Below are positions 14,822-22,512 of a stretch of DNA of 64,000 bases, piece by piece (the stretch's first letter is position 1; each line of letters starts with the position of its first letter). The notes under the pieces were generated by a model. That model saw nothing but the letters and a program-made list of their open reading frames with translations, made no database searches and had not been told where the DNA came from. Source of the stretch: JABDQA01 sp963759125 (GTDB lineage: Bacteria; Desulfobacterota; Desulfobulbia; Desulfobulbales; Desulfocapsaceae); NCBI GenBank assembly GCA_963759125.1, contig CAVWXN010000005.1, forward strand, positions 1,178,001-1,242,000, written 5' to 3'. Made by a program: the position numbers and the translations under genes.

Positions 14822-15970
14822 TTAGCTGCATTCGGTCTGCTGCGCACAGAAATGGTGCATCTCCCTCGGGTCCGGCTCTACTCCAAGCCCGGGAGCGGTC
14901 GGAATAGCTATTCTACCATTATCGAATACCAGTTTTGTACGGTACATCTGCTCCCTCATAGGGTTGTCCGAACGGTCTGTTTCCAGCAGCGGAGGTTGAA
15001 CCTCGGCCCGGCCCGGTTCCACATAGGTGGTGGCCAAAAAATGAGCGGCACTGGCCAGATTGAGCATTGTGCCCCAGGCATGGGGCACCACATTGATGCC
15101 CATCGATGAGGCAAGCGCCCGAATTTTCAACGCCTCGGTCGGGCCACCGCAATAGGCCAGGTCCGGTTGGGCGATCTGCACGCCACCTTTGACCAACAGG
15201 TCCTGGAATCCCCATCTGGTCTGTTCGCACTCTCCGGTGGCAATGGCAATATCTATCTTGTCTGAGAGGTGGCGGAAATTGCTGGTCTGCGCGGGTGAGA
15301 GAGGTTCCTCGAACCACTTGTAGTCATGTTCATCGAGCAGTCTGCCGATCTCTATGGCTTCGGGCAGATCGTAGGCGTGGTTGGCGTCGGCCATCAACCT
15401 GGTATCGGGGAAGGTGCGGCGCATCAGGCCGATGAGCTGCTTGTCGAAGGTCAGGTTCTTGCCGATTTTGATCTTCAGCGCCGAGAATCCGTCATTCACA
15501 TATCCCTGCGCCTCGTCGACAATGACATCTAACAGTTCGACTTCGGAGACCTTTCGAAAATACATGCCGGTGGCGTAGCACACCACCTCATCCCGCAGCC
15601 TGCCTCCCATGAGTTCCGAGGCGGAGAGGCCGAGAATTTTTCCTTTGAGATCGAGCATCGCCATATCGAGTCCGGAGATAGCTCCCATCATTACTCCCTT
15701 GAGGGAAAAATCGAGGCCGGCTCGCCAGCAGTGCTGCCAGGCGGCCTCGTTTCGAAACGGATCCCAGCCGATGAGCAGCGGTGCATAATAGGAGTTAACC
15801 GCGGTCTGGGTTACTTCCGCCGGTCCGTAACACTCTCCCCAGCCGACTGCTCCCGTATGATCCACAACTTCGACGATCAGGGCATTGCGAATGTCATAGT
15901 GCCATTGGGAAAAACCGAACGGATCCTCGAGCTTTTGAGACAATCTGTAGGTTCTGATGCATTCGATCAT
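14822..15970 (-). CDS. Mandelate racemase/muconate lactonizing enzyme family protein
   Basis: The 382-aa enolase-superfamily enzyme has an N-terminal capping domain and a TIM barrel. Catalytic features are present in order: KIK at 166-168 (general base Lys), metal ligands D195 ('MADANHAY'), E221 ('WFEEPLSP') and E247 ('ATGECEQ'), and H297 ('VVPHAWGT') as second base. The KxK-plus-His arrangement is that of the mandelate racemase subgroup, which includes sugar-acid dehydratases and cycloisomerases. Substrate cannot be called. It is a lone gene facing the microprotein genes. Confidence 0.88.
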   Translation of the reverse strand: MIECIRTYRLSQKLEDPFGFSQWHYDIRNALIVEVVDHTGAVGWGECYGPAEVTQTAVNSYYAPLLIGWDPFRNEAAWQHCWRAGLDFSLKGVMMGAISGLDMAMLDLKGKILGLSASELMGGRLRDEVVCYATGMYFRKVSEVELLDVIVDEAQGYVNDGFSALKIKIGKNLTFDKQLIGLMRRTFPDTRLMADANHAYDLPEAIEIGRLLDEHDYKWFEEPLSPAQTSNFRHLSDKIDIAIATGECEQTRWGFQDLLVKGGVQIAQPDLAYCGGPTEALKIRALASSMGINVVPHAWGTMLNLASAAHFLATTYVEPGRAEVQPPLLETDRSDNPMREQMYRTKLVFDNGRIAIPTAPGLGVEPDPREMHHFCAQQTECS

Positions 15971-16118
15971 AAGCCAGCCTCCTCGTCGTTAACTCCCCAG
16001 CAATGGTTCAGCCTCAGGCAAGAGTACAACCATTGCTGTTCCATTTCAACGCTGGGTGAAAGCAGGTACAACCGGGACTGAATTGGAGCCAGCCAATTGA
16101 GGCAGGGGAGGGGGCAGC

Positions 16119-16158
16119 AAAAGAAAAAGGGTGATGCAGTTTGCGGTCTACATCACCC
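16119..16158 (-). terminator. Intrinsic terminator on the minus strand with no gene feeding it
   Basis: Minus strand: GGGTGATG, 14-base loop, CATCACCC (plus 16151-16158 and 16129-16136), followed at once by TTTTTCTTTT. It is textbook in form, yet no minus-strand gene lies upstream between here and the next plus-strand genes. It could end a small RNA starting near 16200 or attenuate the enolase-family gene downstream. Confidence 0.6.
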
Positions 16159-16175
16159 AATTGGGAGCACATCGT

Positions 16176-16277
16176 ATGAAAAAAACAATGTACTACAGCG
16201 TGACATTAAACATGAAGAAATGGAAATCAAGTGAAAGGTTGGAATTGGCTCAGGTGGTGTATGGTTATGAGCACTAA
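16176..16277 (+). CDS. Possible truncated microprotein (33 aa), family member D
   Basis: ATG 16176 is preceded by GGGAGC. The 33-aa product 'MYYSVTLNMKKWKSSERLEL...VVYGYEH' resembles the N-terminal half of members B and C ('LKLWGKSS', 'VMKYWHVQSE'). It stops before the 'DD-x-x-x-x-LA' half. It is either a very short gene or a truncated copy. Weak evidence. Confidence 0.35.
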   Translation: MKKTMYYSVTLNMKKWKSSERLELAQVVYGYEH

Positions 16278-16427
16278 ATGATTGATAAAATGATGAAATA
16301 TTTTAATCAGAGGAGCAGCGGATCGGCTTCGTGCCCAAGGGGAGTTGTAAGGTGTCGGCGACCAATGTAATTTTTTTGTCAGATTTTTCGTTTAAACTCC
16401 TCCTTAACGTACGACAAGGGGGAAATT

Positions 16428-16628
16428 ATGGATTGGATGACCAGACTACAGGTCATGAAGTACTGGCATGTGCAGAGTGAGATCAAACAACGGGCCCTGG
16501 TGAAGAGTTATCTGGTGACTCATCCGGGCATTTCCACCAGCGACGACTGGCTTCGTTATCTGGCGGGGATGTTCGGAATAGGCAGAATGCACCCGGGTTA
16601 CCTTGATCTCGACAGTCTGGTGCACTGA
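16428..16628 (+). CDS. Microprotein family member C (66 aa)
   Basis: AAGGGGGAAATT lies before ATG 16428. The product 'MTRLQVMKYWHVQSEIKQRA' continues to 'SDDWLRYLAGMFGIGR', matching the W...Q...L...DD-W/F-x-x-Y/F-LA layout of the genes at 14238 and 14521. No signal peptide or membrane helix. The enolase-family gene on the other strand separates it from its relatives. Function unknown. Confidence 0.6.
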   Translation: MDWMTRLQVMKYWHVQSEIKQRALVKSYLVTHPGISTSDDWLRYLAGMFGIGRMHPGYLDLDSLVH

Positions 16629-16731
16629 TCTGCCCGATTTGCCTTCAGCCGTCGCAGGTTAGACTAAAAGCTAGCCTGAGAAATCCTGAGGCTGGCTGAT
16701 GGCTGCGCAACATCATCACACTTCTCTAGTC

Positions 16732-16938
16732 ATGAGTAACAGACTACACAGATGGCTCGTTGCCGTGATGCTGCTCATCTCGACCCAGGCCTGCTCTGAT
16801 CGGGCCTGGTTTGACGGGTTCAAGGATCGAGAGCGGAGCCGGTGTCAGCAGCTCATCAGCCAGGACGATATCGAATCCTGCCTGAGACAGGTTGAGTCGA
16901 TGAGCTTTGATGAGTATCAGAGATCTATAAAGAAATAG
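16732..16938 (+). CDS. Small exported protein, possible lipoprotein
   Basis: From ATG 16732 the 68-aa product has a signal-like start ('RWLVAVMLLISTQACSD') and a short charged domain with two more Cys ('SRCQQLI' and 'ESCLRQV'). 'TQAC' is a poor lipobox, so lipidation is uncertain. The ribosome-binding site is weak at 16732 and also at the upstream ATG 16699. No family recognised. Confidence 0.45.
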   Translation: MSNRLHRWLVAVMLLISTQACSDRAWFDGFKDRERSRCQQLISQDDIESCLRQVESMSFDEYQRSIKK

Positions 16939-16959
16939 TTTCCTTTCGCACCCCAATTT

Positions 16960-17017
16960 GGGGACACAATACTTAAGGCAGACTTAACTAAATTTTATAG
17001 TTACGTATTTTGTCCCC
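16960..17017. repeat. REP-like palindrome, copy 1
   Basis: GGGGACACAATAC at 16960 is inverted as GTATTTTGTCCCC at 17005-17017 (one mismatch). It belongs to the same repeat family as the elements at 22444, 23483 and 34586, which are typical of REP elements mobilised by IS200-like (RAYT) transposases. No such transposase is in the window. Confidence 0.75.
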
Positions 17018-17067
17018 TTTGTAGAAAAAAACAGTGCGATAATTCCACAAAGAATTATATTGTGCAT

Positions 17068-18450
17068 ATGAACGGAAAGTATAAGAATAACGACCACACC
17101 CTCACCGAGGTCATCCTCGAAAGTATCTCGGATGGCGTGTTTACTGTCGATCTCCACTGGCGGATTACTTCTTTCAACAAAGCTGCCGAACAGATCACCG
17201 GGGTAGGCAGGGATGATGCGCTGGGCCGTTATTGCTGGGAGGTGTTTCGTTCGAATATGTGCGAAAGCGATTGTGCGCTCAAAAGGACCATGAATGACGG
17301 CAAATCGTTCGTCAGTTCCTCCACCTCGATTATCAGCAGCGAAAAAAAATTAATCCCCATCAGCGTCTCGACTTCGCTGCTGGTTGACGATGAGGGAGAG
17401 GTACTCGGCGGTGTGGAAATCTTCAGGGACCACAGCCTGGTCGAGGAACTGCGGCGCGAACTGAGCGGAGCTTTCGGAATCGACGATATGATCAGCCAGT
17501 CGCAGAAGATGCAGGACATCTTCAGGATCGTTGATCAGATCGGTGAAAGCGACAGTTCGGTGCTGATTACCGGTGAAACCGGAACTGGCAAAGAGCTGAT
17601 GGCACGGGCAATCCACAATCATTCCCCCCGCCGGGAGCAGCCCTTTATCACCATAAATTGCGGGGCGCTGCCCGACACTCTGCTCGAATCGGAACTCTTC
17701 GGCTACAAGGCCGGCGCCTTTACCGATGCCCGAACTGACAGGCAGGGATTGTTCGGCGCGGCCGGCAATGGAACCATACTGCTTGATGAAATCGGCGATA
17801 CCAGCATGGCTTTTCAGGTAAAATTGCTGCGCGTACTCGAGGAGGGTGAATATACGCCGCTGGGCAGCACCTTGCCGATCAGAACTGATGCCAGGATAAT
17901 AACTGCCACCAACAAAAATCTCGAAGAGATGGCGGATCGCCAGGAGTTCCGCCGGGATCTTTTTTATCGAATCAACATCATAACCCTTGCCCTTCCCCCT
18001 TTGAGAGAGCGCCGTGAGGACATTCCCCTGCTGGTCGACCGTTTTATCAACAAGATGAACCGGCGCAGAAGCCGGATGGTCAGCGGTCTCAGTCGTGAAG
18101 CAGCCGATATTCTCGCCTCTCATCACTACCCCGGCAACATCAGGGAACTTGAGAATATCATCGAGCACGCCTTTGTGCTCTGCCAGAACGGTGAGATAAA
18201 ACCCGATCATCTGCCGGCTTCATTTCTGCATCACTCAGCGCCACTGCCGGTGCAGGACGATCCGGCTGATTATCGTTCGGCCACTGCGGCCAGTGAGAGA
18301 GAGACTATCATGAAGGCGCTTGCCCGCAGCGGCTACAACAGATCGGCTGCCGCCGCCTATCTTGGTATCCACAAAAGCACATTGTTTCGTAAGATCAAGA
18401 AGCTCAACATCGCTCTGCCAACCATAGACGGCCGCCGCCGCTCCTCCTGA
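17068..18450 (+). CDS. Sigma-54-dependent activator with Cys-containing PAS domain (orp-type regulator)
   Basis: The 460-aa protein has a PAS domain (about residues 10-125), an AAA+ domain and a C-terminal Fis-type helix-turn-helix ('YNRSAAAAYLGIHKSTLFRK'). Walker A is GETGTGKE (169-176), the sigma-54 contact loop reads GAFTDA (216-221) instead of the usual GAFTGA, and Walker B is 'GTILLDEIGD' (235-244). The PAS domain carries C56, C65 and C69 in 'GRYCWEVFRSNMCESDC', which suggests redox or Fe-S sensing. It stands upstream of, and co-directional with, an operon preceded by two 16-bp palindromes and a -24/-12 promoter. In Desulfovibrio an equivalent regulator controls the orp operons. ATG 17068 is chosen over the GTG 6 bases earlier. 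Confidence 0.88.
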   Translation: MNGKYKNNDHTLTEVILESISDGVFTVDLHWRITSFNKAAEQITGVGRDDALGRYCWEVFRSNMCESDCALKRTMNDGKSFVSSSTSIISSEKKLIPISVSTSLLVDDEGEVLGGVEIFRDHSLVEELRRELSGAFGIDDMISQSQKMQDIFRIVDQIGESDSSVLITGETGTGKELMARAIHNHSPRREQPFITINCGALPDTLLESELFGYKAGAFTDARTDRQGLFGAAGNGTILLDEIGDTSMAFQVKLLRVLEEGEYTPLGSTLPIRTDARIITATNKNLEEMADRQEFRRDLFYRINIITLALPPLRERREDIPLLVDRFINKMNRRRSRMVSGLSREAADILASHHYPGNIRELENIIEHAFVLCQNGEIKPDHLPASFLHHSAPLPVQDDPADYRSATAASERETIMKALARSGYNRSAAAAYLGIHKSTLFRKIKKLNIALPTIDGRRRSS

Positions 18451-18453
18451 ACA

Positions 18454-18514
18454 GTCGCACAGCTGCGACACTATCTTGCTCCTAGCGTCGCCATCATGCG
18501 ACGGTCTCTGCGAC
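18454..18514 (+). promoter_or_regulatory. Two enhancer (UAS) palindromes plus a half-site
   Basis: GTCGCACAGCTGCGAC (18454-18469) and GTCGCCATCATGCGAC (18487-18502) share the pattern GTCGC-N6-GCGAC. Their centres are 33 bp apart, about three helical turns, so both face the same side of DNA. CTGCGAC at 18508-18514 is a third half-site. They lie about 100-150 bp upstream of the -24/-12 promoter, the usual place for activator sites. Confidence 0.8.
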
Positions 18515-18600
18515 TCTACCTTTATCTACCCTTTGAGGGCGGCCCGTAAGATCTCTTATATTTCTTAGTTAAATTGTTTTTTTGTCCATATGCACACGAG

Positions 18601-18615
18601 TGGCATCTGCCTTGC
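18601..18615 (+). promoter_or_regulatory. Sigma-54 (-24/-12) promoter of the orp-type operon
   Basis: TGGCATCTGCCTTGC has GG and GC exactly 10 bases apart and matches TGGCAC-N5-TTGC at nearly every conserved base. Transcription would begin near 18627, about 20 bases before the first gene at 18649. Confidence 0.85.
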
Positions 18616-18648
18616 AACATCCATGGTAGCCAACAACAAGGATGAGCT

Positions 18649-19053
18649 ATGAAGCGCATGAAAGTGGCAATGACCGTCTGGGGAAATCGAATATCACCGG
18701 TATTCGATTCTGCTCAGACCATACTGCTGGCAGATATTGAGGATGGGAAAATCGTCGACCGGCGGCGCGAGTTTCTGCCCCGGATGGTGGCCCCTGGGCT
18801 GGCCCGGATGGTGGCTGAAAAAGGAATCGATACCCTGATTTGCGGGGCTATTTCAGAGCGTCCCTCCCAGATTATCAAACAGTCCGGCATCAAACTTCTG
18901 TCCTTTGTTGGGGGTAATGCCGAGAATTTCCTCGAAGCCTATGCCGAGGGTGGACCTCTGGAGCTTTTCAGGATGCCCGGTTGCTGTAACAAAAGAGAAA
19001 ACCTGGTCAGTCATAGCGGGCCGTTACCTGGGGAGGTGAAAAGCGAATCATGA
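18649..19053 (+). CDS. NifX/MTH1175-like (dinitrogenase Fe-Mo cofactor domain) protein, operon gene 1
   Basis: The 134-aa protein carries the RNase-H-like domain of the NifX/NifB-C/MTH1175 family: 'KVAMTVWGNRISPVFDSAQ' then 'GIDTLICGAISERPSQII' and a final 'VGGNAENFLEAYAEG'. Proteins of this family bind metal-sulfur clusters. In Desulfovibrio the orange protein holds a Mo-Cu-S cluster. Two adjacent Cys ('GCCNKRE') lie near the C-terminus. It is the first gene after the sigma-54 promoter and overlaps the next gene by ATGA. AAGGA precedes the start. Confidence 0.8.
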   Translation: MKRMKVAMTVWGNRISPVFDSAQTILLADIEDGKIVDRRREFLPRMVAPGLARMVAEKGIDTLICGAISERPSQIIKQSGIKLLSFVGGNAENFLEAYAEGGPLELFRMPGCCNKRENLVSHSGPLPGEVKSES

Positions 19054-19382
19054 AGAACAAGGGAGGCGGAGCAAGAAAGAGCGGCCAGCCACAGCGTCAG
19101 GGGGCTCATTGCAGCCATCAGAATCTCGGACAGGGAAGGGGGCTTAATTGTGAGTACCGGCGCAGTCAGGAGGGGGCTGGACTCCCGCCGGTGAGGTCTA
19201 TCATCTCATCGGTGCTCCTTGGGATACAGCGATTGGCGCAGAACTCCCAGCAGAAGATTGCGATGCTATCGAGAAAATTCGAGCTCCTCAGCCATACGAG
19301 TGCTGAAATCGGCACCCCCCCGTTGGAATATAAAGCCCAGCAAGAGAGGCTTAAGCAATTGGATGAGAAAACAAACAACTGA
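19050..19382 (+). CDS. Small basic protein with coiled-coil tail, operon gene 2
   Basis: The 110-aa protein has a Gly/Arg/Gln-rich N-terminus ('NKGGGARKSGQPQRQGAHC') and a helical C-terminal half ('LLGIQRLAQNSQQKIAMLSR' onward) that could form a coiled coil. The layout recalls the small Gly-rich DUF5320-type proteins often encoded beside MTH1175-like proteins, but I cannot confirm the family. Its start overlaps the stop of gene 1 (ATGA). Confidence 0.6.
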   Translation: MKNKGGGARKSGQPQRQGAHCSHQNLGQGRGLNCEYRRSQEGAGLPPVRSIISSVLLGIQRLAQNSQQKIAMLSRKFELLSHTSAEIGTPPLEYKAQQERLKQLDEKTNN

Positions 19383-19391
19383 CAACGAAAG

Positions 19392-19763
19392 ATGAAAGAG
19401 CTCAGACTACTAATGCTAGGCAGAGATGAAACTGCCCTTGCCGATTTGGAAGAGGCGCTGATCGAAAGCGGGCGGCTCACCGTTACCCGCCTGAGTTCGC
19501 CCGAACAGGTTTACGAAACCATAGCAAATTCCCAAGTCGATGCAGTGATTGCCGACGAGCAGGTGGAGGGAGGCAGCGGGCTCGAGTTCGTTCGTGAACT
19601 GTTGCGCAGCAACCCATTTATCAATTGCGCCCTGGTTTCCTCGCTTTATCCCGAAGAGTTCCACGAGGCAACCGAGGGGTACGGAGTGTTCATGCAGCTT
19701 CCGGTGCATTCCGGGAAAGAAGAGGCCCGAGAGCTCGTCTCCCATCTCGAAAAAATTTGCTGA
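19392..19763 (+). CDS. Stand-alone response-regulator-receiver-like protein, operon gene 3
   Basis: The 123-aa protein has the alternating strand-helix layout of a CheY-like receiver: 'LRLLMLGRDETALADLEEAL', 'VDAVIADEQVEGGSGLEFV' and 'NCALVSSLYPEEF'. The strand-3 aspartate is present (IADEQ), while the strand-1 acidic pair is replaced (LGRDE) and the strand-5 Lys is lacking ('MQLPVHSGKEE' is shifted). Phosphorylation is doubtful, so it may be a protein-interaction variant. The gene lies between the small basic protein and the first MinD ATPase. Confidence 0.65.
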   Translation: MKELRLLMLGRDETALADLEEALIESGRLTVTRLSSPEQVYETIANSQVDAVIADEQVEGGSGLEFVRELLRSNPFINCALVSSLYPEEFHEATEGYGVFMQLPVHSGKEEARELVSHLEKIC

Positions 19764-19794
19764 ATTTTACCACGACCGAAGAGAGAGAAAACAA

Positions 19795-20649
19795 ATGATC
19801 ATCAGTGTCGCAAGCGGCAAAGGCGGTACCGGCAAGACCACCGTCTCCACCAACCTTGCTGCCAGCCTGGACAGGCCTTTGAAACTTCTGGACTGCGATG
19901 TCGAGGAGCCCAACGCCCATCTGTTCATAAAACCAGAGCATCTGGTTTCAAAAACAGAGTCGACATTCGTACCGGTTATTGATGAGCAACGGTGCACCGG
20001 CTGCAGAAAATGCGCCGATCTTTGTCAGTTCAATGCCCTTGCCGTAATCGGCGAGAAGGTTCTGGTCTTTCCAGAGCTTTGCCACAGCTGCGAAGGTTGT
20101 CGGATGATCTGTCCGGAACAGGCGGTGGAAGAAGGGCACCGGGAACTGGGCACGATTGAGACGGGGGTTTGGAAACATGTCAGTTTCAGCTATGGCCGGC
20201 TCCGTGTCGGCGAAGCCATGAGCCCGCCGCTGATCAACCGGGTCCAGTCGCTCATCGAGCCCGATGATCTGGTGATTATCGATGCCCCCCCGGGCACTTC
20301 CTGTCCGGCCATCAACGCCATGAAGGTGAGTGATTTTGTCCTGCTGGTGACCGAGCCAACCCCCTTTGGGCTGCATGATCTGGTGCTGACTGTCGAGGCG
20401 GTCAGGCAGTTGTCCATTCCCTGTGGGCTGGTGATAAATCGTGCCGATATCGGCAACGATGAACTGTATCACTATGCCCGACGCGAGGGCTTGCCGATCC
20501 TGCTGGAGATCCCTTTCCAGAGAACCATAGCCGAGATCTATTCAAGAGGTGGGCTGCTGGTTGAACAATCACCTGAGTGGCGAACCAGGTTCTGCCAGCT
20601 CTTCGCCAGTATCCTGGAGACAGCTGCAGAAGCGGAGGTCAGCCAATGA
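19795..20649 (+). CDS. MinD-superfamily P-loop ATPase with two [4Fe-4S] inserts (orp-type), first copy
   Basis: The 284-aa protein opens with a deviant Walker A ('ASGKGGTGKTTVSTNLAA') as in MinD/Mrp/NBP35. A ferredoxin insert at about residues 60-110 has two 4-Cys motifs ('CTGCRKCADLC' and 'CHSCEGCRMIC'). The ATPase core resumes with 'DLVIIDAPPGTSCP' and 'LVTEPTPFGLHDL'. Homologues form part of the orange protein complex in Desulfovibrio. ATG 19795 has GAGAGAG upstream. Its stop overlaps the start of the second ATPase. Confidence 0.88.
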   Translation: MIISVASGKGGTGKTTVSTNLAASLDRPLKLLDCDVEEPNAHLFIKPEHLVSKTESTFVPVIDEQRCTGCRKCADLCQFNALAVIGEKVLVFPELCHSCEGCRMICPEQAVEEGHRELGTIETGVWKHVSFSYGRLRVGEAMSPPLINRVQSLIEPDDLVIIDAPPGTSCPAINAMKVSDFVLLVTEPTPFGLHDLVLTVEAVRQLSIPCGLVINRADIGNDELYHYARREGLPILLEIPFQRTIAEIYSRGGLLVEQSPEWRTRFCQLFASILETAAEAEVSQ

Positions 20650-21549
20650 AAGAACTGGTGGTAATCAGCGGTAAGGGGGGAACCGGTAAAACAAGCTTAA
20701 CGGCGGCCTTCGGTTCGCTGGCGGACAATCATCTCTTCTGCGATACCGATGTTGACGCGGCTGATCTGCATTTATTGCTCGATCCCAAGGTCTTAGAAAA
20801 AAATGACTTCATCGGCGGCAGCAAGGCGACAATTATCGCAGATGAGTGCAGCGGTTGCGGTTTGTGCACCGAACTGTGCAAATTTTCAGCCATAAGCAAG
20901 GATTTCGTGGTCGATCCAATCGAATGCGAAGGCTGTGGCGTCTGTCACGCCTTCTGCCCGGAGGATGCTGTCGACTTTCAGCCCAGAAAGTGCGGTGAAT
21001 GGTTTACTTCCACGACCCGCTTCGGGCCGATGGTCCATGCCCATCTGGGAATTGGTGAGGAGAACTCCGGTAAGCTGGTCAGCCTGATCCGGAAGCAGGC
21101 ACAGATTCTCGCCCATGAGAACCAGCTGGAATTGATCGTCACTGACGGTCCCCCCGGTATAGGCTGTCCGGTGATTGCCTCAATCACCGGGGCGTCGGCG
21201 GTGCTGATCGTGGTCGAGCCGACCGTGTCCGGGCTCCATGACATGAAGCGGGTAGCTGAGCTGGCTCTCCATTTCAAAATCCCAGCCATGGTCTGCATCA
21301 ACAAGTATGATCTCAACACCGAGATGACCCAGGCTATCGAGAGTGAGAATGGAAAAACTGAATTTACTCACAGTGGGACGAATTCCATTTGATCCAGCCT
21401 TTACCATGGCGATGGTAAACGGCAAGACCATTATGGAATATGCTCCCGCCTCAGAACTTGCGGAAACGGTGAACTCCATCTGGAGGACCATCAGGTCCTC
21501 GGAGTTCCTGACTAAAAAAGAGGCAAGAATATTGCCGATAATGAAATAA
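20646..21549 (+). CDS. MinD-superfamily ATPase with two [4Fe-4S] inserts, second copy (one-base frame break)
   Basis: It begins with 'VVISGKGGTGKTSLTAAFG', has Cys motifs 'CSGCGLCTELC' and 'CEGCGVCHAFC', then 'LIVTDGPPGIGCP'. The frame runs out at 21392, but the expected C-terminus ('LNLLTVGRIPFDPAFTMAMV') is present one frame over, to 21549. Reading GGA-AAA-CTG instead of GGAAAAACTG near 21350 joins the two parts into a normal protein of about 300 aa. One extra A in an A5 run is therefore the simplest explanation, either a sequence error or a true lesion. It is paired with the first copy in a presumed heterodimeric ATPase. Confidence 0.82.
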
Positions 21550-21562
21550 ACAGGAGAATGAA

Positions 21563-21949
21563 ATGAAGAAAATGCGTGTGGCAATACCCTCTGTGGGAAA
21601 CGGCGGACTTGACGGCCAGAGGGCCGGCCATTTCGGCCACTGTGACGTCTTTACCTGCATCGACACTGAGAACGGTGAGATCAAAGCGGTGAGCACCATC
21701 GACAATCAGGAACACGTTCAGGGCGGTTGTATGGTGCCGGTCAACCTGCTGGCCTCCCATCAGGTCAACGCCCTGATCGTTGGCGGCATCGGAATGCGCC
21801 CGCTCATGGGTTTTCGCCAGGTCGGCATCGATGTCTACCACGACGGCGAGAGGATTGACATCAGGCCGGTGGTGGAAGATCTGCTGGCTGGTAAACTGCC
21901 TTTGATTTCGGACGACCAGGTCTGTGGCGGCGGGGGGGGGCAACACTGA
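21563..21949 (+). CDS. NifX/MTH1175-like protein with His/Gly-rich tail
   Basis: The 128-aa protein has the family's 'VAIPSVGNGGLDGQRAGHFG' opening, 'VNALIVGGIGMRPLMGF' and a tail 'CGGGGGQH' that may bind metal. The tail and central 'GHFGHCDVFTCIDTE' are typical of the NifX-like subgroup found beside orange-protein genes. It follows the second ATPase by 13 bases and is therefore in the same operon. Confidence 0.82.
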   Translation: MKKMRVAIPSVGNGGLDGQRAGHFGHCDVFTCIDTENGEIKAVSTIDNQEHVQGGCMVPVNLLASHQVNALIVGGIGMRPLMGFRQVGIDVYHDGERIDIRPVVEDLLAGKLPLISDDQVCGGGGGQH

Positions 21950-22074
21950 TATCAGGAAACGGATCTTTTATCCTCAGATGCTAACCCATAAGCCTGTGGT
22001 AAAATTTCTCGCACGCCTCGATCCTGTAACAAGATTGACCGTTTCGTTAAATAAAATGCACTAGGAGACAAGAG

Positions 22075-22434
22075 ATGAAAGTTGCAATTTCAGCCAAAGG
22101 TAAGGATCTCAACAGCGAGGTCGATCCCCGGTTCGGCCGGGCGGCCTTTCTCATCATAGTCGATCCTGAGACCCTCGAGTTCGAAGCAGTCGACAATTCG
22201 GCAAACGTCAACTCTTTCAAAGGGGCAGGCATTCAAGCCGCCACCATGGTCCACGACCGTGGGGCCAGCGTCCTGATGACAGGCTACTGCGGGCCCAAAG
22301 CTTTCCAGACCCTGCAGGTCGCCGGTATCAAGGTCGTCAGCGACGTAAGCGGCACGGTCACAGAAGCACTGGAAAGGCTGAAGTCCGGCAGTGTTGAGTA
22401 TCTTGAAACAGCCAATGCGGACGCGCACTGGTAG
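22075..22434 (+). CDS. MTH1175/NifX-like protein, best candidate for the orange protein itself
   Basis: The 119-aa single-domain protein 'MKVAISAKGKDLNSEVDPRF' then 'SVLMTGYCGPKAFQTLQVAG' matches the MTH1175-like fold, and its size is that of the Desulfovibrio orange protein, which carries a Mo-Cu-S cluster. AGGAGACAAGAG precedes the start. A 125-base gap separates it from the preceding gene, so it may also have its own promoter; no -24/-12 signal was seen there. The Orp assignment is by size and context only. Confidence 0.78.
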   Translation: MKVAISAKGKDLNSEVDPRFGRAAFLIIVDPETLEFEAVDNSANVNSFKGAGIQAATMVHDRGASVLMTGYCGPKAFQTLQVAGIKVVSDVSGTVTEALERLKSGSVEYLETANADAHW

Positions 22435-22443
22435 GAAAAATTT

Positions 22444-22496
22444 GGGGACACAATACGTAAGGTTTCCCATAGGGAGACCTTACGTATTGTGTCCCC
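22444..22496. repeat. REP-like palindrome, copy 2 (19-bp perfect stem)
   Basis: GGGGACACAATACGTAAGG (22444-22462) is exactly inverted at 22478-22496 around a short partly paired loop. It lies between the MTH1175-like gene and the NifU-like gene, 16 bases before the latter's start codon, so it may act as an mRNA boundary. Confidence 0.85.
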
Positions 22497-22512
22497 GTAT
22501 GGAGGGAACATC

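Noticed and set aside
17350..18210. Long open frame opposite the sigma-54 activator gene (and similar ones opposite aapM and ggt)
   Set aside because: They mirror high-GC coding sequence of well-recognised proteins and have no family match.
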